From an uncultured Patescibacteria group bacterium (lineage in GTDB: Bacteria; Patescibacteriota; Microgenomatia; UBA1406; GWC2-37-13): a stretch of DNA of 18,632 nucleotides. The stretch lies in assembly GCA_938010745.1 (NCBI GenBank), contig CALLVF010000082.1, positions 1 to 18,632 of the forward strand, in the 5' to 3' direction. Below are positions 13,588-18,632 of this stretch, piece by piece. Position numbers and translations under genes: made by a program. The notes beneath the pieces are model-generated. The model made no database searches. It saw nothing but the letters and a program-made list of their open reading frames with translations, and was not told where the DNA came from. Numbering within the stretch: the stretch's first letter is position 1; every line of letters starts with the position of its first letter.

Positions 13588-14739
13588 TTAATTTTTTGCA
13601 AGCGTTTTAATAACTTCCAAAGTTTGATTTGCGCATTTTTCCCACGAAAATAATTTTACTCTATCTTTTCCTTTTTTAATCAACTCTTTTCTTAAGTTTT
13701 CATTTTCCTTGAGAAGATTTATTTTTTTCACTAAATCATTGACATTTTTGGGATCAAAATATAAACAAGCATCACCACCAACTTCCGGAAGACTGGAAGA
13801 AAATGAGGAGATTACTGGAGAACCAAAACTCATCGCCTCCAAAATAGGGATACCAAAGCCCTCATAAAATGAAGGCATAACAAAACAAAAAGCGTTTTGA
13901 TATAGGAAAATTAATTGTTGATCATCAAGATAACCGGTAAAAATAATTTCCTCTTTTAAGCCTAAATCTTTCACTTTTTGAAAAATATCTTTATAAAGCC
14001 AACCTTTTTTTCCAACAATTACCAATTTAAATTCCTTGTTTGATTTTTTAAATAATTGAAAGGCATTTATTAGAGTGAGTAGATTTTTTCTTGGTTGTAA
14101 TGTTCCAACATAAAGAAGGTATTTAATTTTTTCTATTTTTAATTTTTTATATAGATTTTTGAAATTTAGCTCGCCTGCTTTATACTCGTGAGAAACATTT
14201 CGGGCAAGCATTTGATTTTTGATATTTTTTTCATAGCCATTATATATTACCTCAATTTTTTCGTCAGGAATTTGGTAGCATTTGATAATGTCTTTTTTTG
14301 TTGTTTTGGAAACGGCAATAATTTTTTTAGCTTTGTTAACTGAATAGTTAGTCCAGTGACGAAGTTTAATAAGATCAATCTTTAAAAAATCATCCGGGTA
14401 AAAAAGAAAAGAGAGATCATGAATGGTTACAACTGTAGGGATAGGACAAAAACGTGGTATATAATGGGCGGGGGAAAAGAAAACGTCGATATTTTTTTTT
14501 AAGTAAAGTCCTAAAGGAAGAAATATTTGTGACCAGAGAAATTTTCCTAGAATAACTTCATACTTAAAATAAGAATTGGATGAGGGTAAATCATTTAAAG
14601 GCGGTTGTCGTAGAAAGACCTTAAATTGGAGATCTTTTTTAGAATGTTTTTTAAAATAATTAAGCAATTTTAAGGTATAAATTGATACACCGACTTTGGT
14701 TTTAACATTAGCCTCATTACCATCAACTCCGATTATCAT
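13588..14739 (-). CDS. GT4-family glycosyltransferase
   Basis: A 383-residue GT-B fold enzyme of the GT4 type, transferring a sugar from a nucleotide sugar. It has an N-terminal acceptor domain (GVSIYTLKL near 17-25, VVTIHDLSFLFYP at 103-115, AVSKTTKKDII at 142-152) and a C-terminal donor domain with YVGTLQPRKNL (210-220) and the E-x7-E motif YEGFGIPILEAM (Glu293 and Glu301). No transmembrane segment, so it is a cytosolic enzyme working at the membrane face. AAAAGG lies just before the ATG at 14739. Residues about 172-195 (KNIKNQMLARNVSHEYKAGE...) form an unusual linker between the two domains, made by a hairpin-bearing repeat insertion. Donor and acceptor sugars cannot be read from the sequence. 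Confidence 0.93.
   Translation of the reverse strand: MIIGVDGNEANVKTKVGVSIYTLKLLNYFKKHSKKDLQFKVFLRQPPLNDLPSSNSYFKYEVILGKFLWSQIFLPLGLYLKKNIDVFFSPAHYIPRFCPIPTVVTIHDLSFLFYPDDFLKIDLIKLRHWTNYSVNKAKKIIAVSKTTKKDIIKCYQIPDEKIEVIYNGYEKNIKNQMLARNVSHEYKAGELNFKNLYKKLKIEKIKYLLYVGTLQPRKNLLTLINAFQLFKKSNKEFKLVIVGKKGWLYKDIFQKVKDLGLKEEIIFTGYLDDQQLIFLYQNAFCFVMPSFYEGFGIPILEAMSFGSPVISSFSSSLPEVGGDACLYFDPKNVNDLVKKINLLKENENLRKELIKKGKDRVKLFSWEKCANQTLEVIKTLAKN
14155..14230 (-). repeat. Hairpin-bearing repeat inserted in frame in a glycosyltransferase gene
   Basis: In coding sense the segment starts with AAAAAATATCAAAAATCAAA, then GCTTGCC, an inner CGAAATGTTTCTCACGAG stretch, and GGCGAGC, before AAATTTCAAAAAT. GCTTGCC and GGCGAGC pair over 7 bp with one G-T wobble. 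The G+C-rich core stands out against the A+T-rich gene. It encodes the linker between the two GT-B domains, a place that tolerates length change. Confidence 0.6.
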
Positions 14740-14766
14740 AACCTTTTCAGTATAAAATAAGTAATG

Positions 14767-15906
14767 TTAAACATTTTTATTTAATGCCTGAATCATTTTT
14801 TGATAATAATTTTTCCAGCTAAATATTTTGCTTCTTTTTTTCCCTTTTTCAATTAACCTTTTTCTTAAATTTTCATTCGCAGTTAATTGGGTAATTGACT
14901 TAGTAATTTCATTTATATTATAAGGATTAAAAAGTAAAGCAGCATCGCCAACAACTTCTTTTATAGAGGAGGTATTTGAACAAGCAACAGGTGCGTCTAA
15001 TTTCATTGCTTCAAGCACTGGATAGCCAAAACCTTCCCAAATGGAAGGGTAGATAAAAAACAAACAAGAGGCATAAAGTGAATATAATTCTTGATCATTT
15101 ATATACCCTAAATATTTGATATTTGACCATGCCTGTTGGCAGGTAGGTATTTGATATTTGATATTGGTTGATTTACCCCAACCTGATGGTCCAACAATGA
15201 TAAGATCAATTATTGGTTTATTTAGTTTTCTCCATGCCTTAATTAATCTTTCTAAATTTTTTCTTGGCTCAAGTTTGCCAACCGTTAAAATAAATCCCCC
15301 TTTTTTTAGATTAAATTTTTTAAGAGCCTGACTTAATTTTAATGCGGTCGCATTAGAAATAAGAACTCCGGGATAATTGACGATAATCCGGTCGGGATCA
15401 ATTTTGAGATAATTAATTAAATCTTCTTTTGTTGCTTGCGAGTCAGCAAAAATAATTTTTGACTCTTTTTTTACCCAAAAAAGTCTTTTTTCTTGAGTTT
15501 CTCTTATTTTTTTATCAACAGTTTGAGGATAACGAAGATAGACCAAATCATGAACAATTGTTGCTTTATTAACTTTAAGAGGTAATTCACTCCAGTCGGA
15601 AGTGATAAACCAATCTAAAGAATTCAAAAATTTAAGGTTAAAAGTAAAAAGTTTTGATAATTGATGAAAATTGTTAAATAAAAATGAAGAGACAGTGGGA
15701 GGGATTTTCCATTTTACTAATTTATGTCCTTTTCTAATGATATTTTTTTCTATTTTTTTATCTAAATTTTTTCGAAAAGAAGAAAAGACAAAAAGCCATT
15801 GATTTTTATTGTCATATTCTAAAATGGCACTAACTAAACCTTGGGTAAAACGACCGACTCCTGTTCCTTGATAAACTATTTGTGAAATATCAATACCAAT
15901 TTTCAT
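14767..15906 (-). CDS. GT4-family glycosyltransferase
   Basis: A second GT4-type GT-B glycosyltransferase, 379 residues. The N-terminal domain opens with the family-typical IDISQIVYQGTGVGRFTQ (5-22) and carries TIVHDLVYLRYPQTV (116-130) and FADSQATKEDLI (153-164). The donor domain has TVGKLEPRKNLERLI (208-222), IIVGPSGWG (236-244) and the E-x7-E motif WEGFGYPVLEAM (Glu291 and Glu299). No signal peptide or membrane helix. The start overlaps the previous gene's stop by 4 nt (ATGA) and the next gene follows after 27 nt. Residues about 248-262 (NIKYQIPTCQQAWSN) are encoded by a palindromic repeat; the second NIKYLGY after it repeats the first NIKY, as if the insertion copied its flank. Sugar specificity is not readable. 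Confidence 0.93.
   Translation of the reverse strand: MKIGIDISQIVYQGTGVGRFTQGLVSAILEYDNKNQWLFVFSSFRKNLDKKIEKNIIRKGHKLVKWKIPPTVSSFLFNNFHQLSKLFTFNLKFLNSLDWFITSDWSELPLKVNKATIVHDLVYLRYPQTVDKKIRETQEKRLFWVKKESKIIFADSQATKEDLINYLKIDPDRIIVNYPGVLISNATALKLSQALKKFNLKKGGFILTVGKLEPRKNLERLIKAWRKLNKPIIDLIIVGPSGWGKSTNIKYQIPTCQQAWSNIKYLGYINDQELYSLYASCLFFIYPSIWEGFGYPVLEAMKLDAPVACSNTSSIKEVVGDAALLFNPYNINEITKSITQLTANENLRKRLIEKGKKRSKIFSWKNYYQKMIQALNKNV
15112..15166 (-). repeat. Palindromic repeat inserted in frame in a glycosyltransferase gene
   Basis: In coding sense: AATATCAAATATCAAATACC, then CCTGCC-AACA-GGCATGG, then TCAAATATCAAATATT. The core folds as a 6-bp stem with one bulged base, and it is flanked on both sides by direct copies of TCAAATATCAAAT. 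The tract lies exactly between IIVGPSGWGKS and YLGYINDQEL, where GT4 enzymes have a short surface loop. Confidence 0.68.
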
Positions 15907-17099
15907 TGATTTTTAATTTTTTGGTAAGTCATTTCTAATTTTTGGGCAATTTTTTTCCAACTATATTTTTCTTTTACTAAATTATAGGCATTTTTTCTTA
16001 TTTCTTGATAATTTTTTTGACTATTAGCAAGAAAAAATATTTTTTTTACGAATTCATCAGCTGTTTTAGCAGTTAAGGCATGCTTTTCACTTTCTAATTC
16101 TAATCCTTCGATACCAATGGGTGTTGAGATTACTGGAATACCTGCAGCCATTGCAGCTAAGATTTTTAGTCTAGTCCCACCAGGGCCAAAAATTGGGGCG
16201 ATAAAAATAGATGCTTTATCATAAATTTCTTTGACTTTTTTTATATCATCGGGTTCATTGTTGATTATTTTTACTCCAGTTTTTTTTAGATGATTTATTT
16301 TTGTTACATTTTGCCCAGAAATAATTACAGAGGCCTTTGGTAAAATGTTTTTTAATTTTGGATAAATTTTATACGCTAAGTAAGCAGCAGCTTCAATATT
16401 TTGAAGCCAGTTAAAATTTCCTTGAAAAAGAATTATTGGTTTTTCTAACTCTTTTTTCTTAAGTCTTTTTACAATCATTTCTTCGCCTGCTCCATTAGGA
16501 ATAATGACAGTTTTTATTTTGGGTTCAATTTCTTTTATTACATTCATATCTGAGTGTGAAACAGTAGCTACAATTCTGGCTTTTTTCCAGTAGTACCTTT
16601 CCCAATATTTTAATTTAATTATGTCAAAGTAAAGTATAGTTTTAAGCGGTAATGAAAGGGTTTTGACAAAATGTTGATAAACTTTAAATTCAATTGTTTG
16701 TTCAACTAAAAATATAGGGATTTTAGTTTCTGGAATATGAGGCATAATATAAAAAGTTTCTGCATGGATAACATCAAAATTTTCGCTATAGATTAGGTTT
16801 TCAATAATTTTTTTTGCTTCTTTTGAATAGTTTCGAATCACAAGAAATGGTTTTGTTGAAAAAATTGTTTTTAAAATAATGTCTATCTGCCAAGGTTTTT
16901 TTACTCTCTTGGAAAGATAAATTCTTTGACAGTATTTTTTAAGATGAGAAAGATATTTTTTTTCACTATCATCTTTATAAAGAGATACCAAAGTAATTTT
17001 ATTATTTTTACTTAAGTGTTTTATCAGATTTAAGGTGCGGATCTGTCCTCCTGATGAAGGAGGGTATGGGACGTAAGGAGTAACCATGAGGATTTTCAT
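15903..17099 (-). CDS. GT4-like glycosyltransferase lacking the second E-x7-E glutamate
   Basis: A 398-residue GT-B protein of the kind found in exopolysaccharide clusters. It opens MKILMVTPYVPYPPSSGGQI, with the glycine pair of the acceptor domain (17-18), and has FDVIHAETF (108-116), ATVSHSDMNVI (178-188), FQGNFNWLQNIEA (225-237), the FGPGGTRLKILAAMAAGIPVIST segment (from 304) and YSWKKIAQKLE near the C-terminus. In most relatives the segment reads ILEAMA; here the glutamate is Ala315, encoded GCT. Activity may therefore differ or rely on another residue. It overlaps its neighbours on both sides by 4 nt (ATGA), indicating tight co-translation in the cluster. No membrane segment. Confidence 0.88.
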   Translation of the reverse strand: MKILMVTPYVPYPPSSGGQIRTLNLIKHLSKNNKITLVSLYKDDSEKKYLSHLKKYCQRIYLSKRVKKPWQIDIILKTIFSTKPFLVIRNYSKEAKKIIENLIYSENFDVIHAETFYIMPHIPETKIPIFLVEQTIEFKVYQHFVKTLSLPLKTILYFDIIKLKYWERYYWKKARIVATVSHSDMNVIKEIEPKIKTVIIPNGAGEEMIVKRLKKKELEKPIILFQGNFNWLQNIEAAAYLAYKIYPKLKNILPKASVIISGQNVTKINHLKKTGVKIINNEPDDIKKVKEIYDKASIFIAPIFGPGGTRLKILAAMAAGIPVISTPIGIEGLELESEKHALTAKTADEFVKKIFFLANSQKNYQEIRKNAYNLVKEKYSWKKIAQKLEMTYQKIKNQ

Positions 17100-18544
17100 A
17101 GTTTAAAAAGAGCAAACTGGTTATTTTCAAAAACTAATTTAAAATTTGCCTCTTTTAATTTTTTAATTTCATCCTGATTTAAGGTTACCAAGAAACTATA
17201 GCCAAGTTTTTTTAGTTCAATAAGGGGTTTATGAATTGAAGGAGAGCCTTTTCTGTCCATAAGATATAAAAGAGTAGTATCTCCAAGTCGATCAGTGACA
17301 ATTTTATCCTCCGGTTTAGTTAAAGTGGAAACAATTTTGGCAATTTGTATAAGTTCTTGAGGGTAAGAGTAAAAATCACGAACTTTATAAAAAGAAAAAA
17401 AGTAAGAAAAAATAATAATAATTAAAATAAGCCCATATGTTAAAATGGGGACTAAAAATAATTTTTTATTAACAATTATATGATTTATTCCCATGCCAGA
17501 GGTGGCAGCGACTGAGGGAAGAATTATTGTTTGATAATATTCATGTTGAACGTTGCCTCCCTGAAAAAATAAAAGATAAAGAAAAGAGGATAAAGGAAGA
17601 GTATGGAGAAAAAAATTTTTTTGTTTACCTAATATTCCTAAAACGAAAAATACAGTTAAGTATCCACCTAAAATTAAATTATTTAATCGCTCAAAAAAAA
17701 TCCAGCGAAAAAAAGCTGGTTTAAAAAAAATATTTTTCATTCCTTGATAGGTATTAACACTAGTTATTAGCCAATCGGTAGGAGGGATACCTTCAGGAAA
17801 GCGTTGGATATAAAAACGCCATAAAATAAAAGGCAGCATAGATAAAAGAAAAAAAATATAAAAAGAGATCTTTTTTAAAAAATTTATTTGGTATTTTCTA
17901 AAAAAAATAAAAATTAATGGAATTGCGTAAAAAATAGTTGTTGGTTTTGTCAAGATAGATAAAGAAAAAGATAAAATGGCAAATACAAAATAGAAAACAG
18001 CAAATAGATTGTTTTTTTTATTATTTGAAAATTGATACAGAAAAAAAATTGAAAGCATTGATAAAGCAACGGCGGTAGTTTCTGGTAGAATTACTCGCGA
18101 AAAAAAAACAAAAAAAGGAAAAACAGCATATATAAAGGCGGCAGAAAAAGCCGCTACTCTTCCTACCTCTTTTAGGAGAAGATAGTAAATGATAGCAATA
18201 ATAATAAGAGAAAAGAAAGCGGTAACTAGTCTTCCCCAAATTTCAAGTGAAAGTTGAGGGAAGTTCTTATATAAAAAAGCGAAAATAGCGTTGTAAAAAG
18301 GGAATTCCACAAATCTTAAACCTTGAGGATTTTCAAGCCCAGCTGCGGACTGGTTGCTTGAGAGATCATCAAAACGCGGATGAAATAAATCAAAACCATC
18401 TCTAACAAAATTTCTAGCAACTGCAGCAGTATCCGCTTGTCGCCAGGAATGAAGATCAGCTAATGGAATATTAATTTTATAAAGACGGAAGATAAAAGCG
18501 ATGATAATAATTGTAATTAATATAATAAAATCAGCCTTTTTCAT
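17096..18544 (-). CDS. GT-C family membrane glycosyltransferase (PMT/ArnT-like)
   Basis: A 482-residue protein rich in hydrophobic helices (first about residues 5-21, several more between about 100 and 400), with a soluble C-terminal tail. Asp30 in LADLHSWRQADTAAVARNF lies just after the first helix, in the extracytoplasmic loop where GT-C enzymes carry their catalytic acid; RVILPETTAVALSMLSIFF is a further family-like segment. Such enzymes take a sugar from a polyprenyl-phosphate carrier on the outer side of the membrane, which fits a cluster where GT4 enzymes build the sugar inside and this one transfers outside. I chose the ATG at 18544, followed directly by a basic MKK and helix one; a GTG at 18574 would add 10 residues. 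It overlaps the upstream gene by 14 nt and the next by 4 nt. Confidence 0.87.
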   Translation of the reverse strand: MKKADFIILITIIIIAFIFRLYKINIPLADLHSWRQADTAAVARNFVRDGFDLFHPRFDDLSSNQSAAGLENPQGLRFVEFPFYNAIFAFLYKNFPQLSLEIWGRLVTAFFSLIIIAIIYYLLLKEVGRVAAFSAAFIYAVFPFFVFFSRVILPETTAVALSMLSIFFLYQFSNNKKNNLFAVFYFVFAILSFSLSILTKPTTIFYAIPLIFIFFRKYQINFLKKISFYIFFLLSMLPFILWRFYIQRFPEGIPPTDWLITSVNTYQGMKNIFFKPAFFRWIFFERLNNLILGGYLTVFFVLGILGKQKNFFLHTLPLSSFLYLLFFQGGNVQHEYYQTIILPSVAATSGMGINHIIVNKKLFLVPILTYGLILIIIIFSYFFSFYKVRDFYSYPQELIQIAKIVSTLTKPEDKIVTDRLGDTTLLYLMDRKGSPSIHKPLIELKKLGYSFLVTLNQDEIKKLKEANFKLVFENNQFALFKL

Positions 18545-18632
18545 AGTAACTGAGAGAGCCAATAAACAATCCACTAATTAGCCAGAATTGAAAAGCCACC
18601 TTTGATGCTTCAAAAACATCAATATATAAAGC
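18531..18632 (-). CDS. C-terminal end of a membrane protein, possibly an O-antigen ligase
   Basis: Reading in from the window edge, 33 codons stay open to a TGA at 18531-18533, inside the start of the GT-C gene. They encode a hydrophobic helix, FQFWLISGLFIGSLSYYEKG, after ALYIDVFEASKVA. The wording DVFEASKVA followed by a last helix reminds me of O-antigen ligase/polymerase-type proteins in related genomes, but 33 residues are too few to be sure. The 14-nt overlap with the following start matches the packing of the rest of the cluster, which supports its being a real gene. Confidence 0.6.
   Translation of the reverse strand, partial: ALYIDVFEASKVAFQFWLISGLFIGSLSYYEKG

Noticed and set aside
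17527..17724. A 65-residue lysine-rich open frame opposite the GT-C gene
   Set aside because: It is the reverse of Phe/Leu/Ile-rich membrane helices; no independent support.

Overview
The window is a strongly A+T-rich, gene-dense bacterial segment using the standard code (TGA is a real stop, for example for the ferredoxin and two glycosyltransferases). Small proteins, minimal gaps, gene fusions, scarce Shine-Dalgarno sites, a two-subunit 2-oxoacid:ferredoxin oxidoreductase and short in-frame repeat insertions together suggest a Patescibacteria/CPR genome, perhaps Microgenomates-like. This placement is inferred from style; there is no rRNA in the window to confirm it.

Layout, plus strand. At 109-2200 lie two genes for the universal tRNA modification t6A: a TsaC-TsaE fusion followed by TsaD. 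At 2211-10004 lies a compact run: an Rrf2-type Fe-S-sensing regulator, sufC, sufB, a very short sufD, sufS and sufU, then a three-cysteine ferredoxin and the two subunits (gamma-alpha fusion, and beta) of a 2-oxoacid:ferredoxin oxidoreductase. The first genes overlap or nearly touch, so the run looks like one regulated unit that makes Fe-S clusters and encodes the redox enzyme and carrier that use them. At 10074-12581 a Lon protease stands under its own near-consensus promoter, overlapped by a CIRCE-like dyad and placed so close to the ATG that the mRNA should be leaderless.

Layout, minus strand. From 18632 down to 12573 runs a cell-surface cluster read toward lon: the end of a membrane protein (possibly an O-antigen ligase), a multi-spanning GT-C glycosyltransferase, three GT4-type glycosyltransferases and a FemAB-like aminoacyl/acyltransferase. 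Adjacent genes overlap or nearly touch, which points to one operon building an envelope glycan. The last gene and lon overlap tail to tail by 9 bp.

The most unusual signal beyond the genes is a set of short repeat tracts of the type AAAATCCAAAA / AATATCAAATATC, some carrying a G+C-rich hairpin, that sit in frame inside protein-coding genes (sufS, two glycosyltransferases, probably the FemAB gene and tsaD) at places where the families normally have short loops. They resemble in principle the in-gene palindromic elements known from Rickettsia. No tRNA, rRNA, CRISPR, insertion sequence or gene-free stretch over 300 bases was seen.
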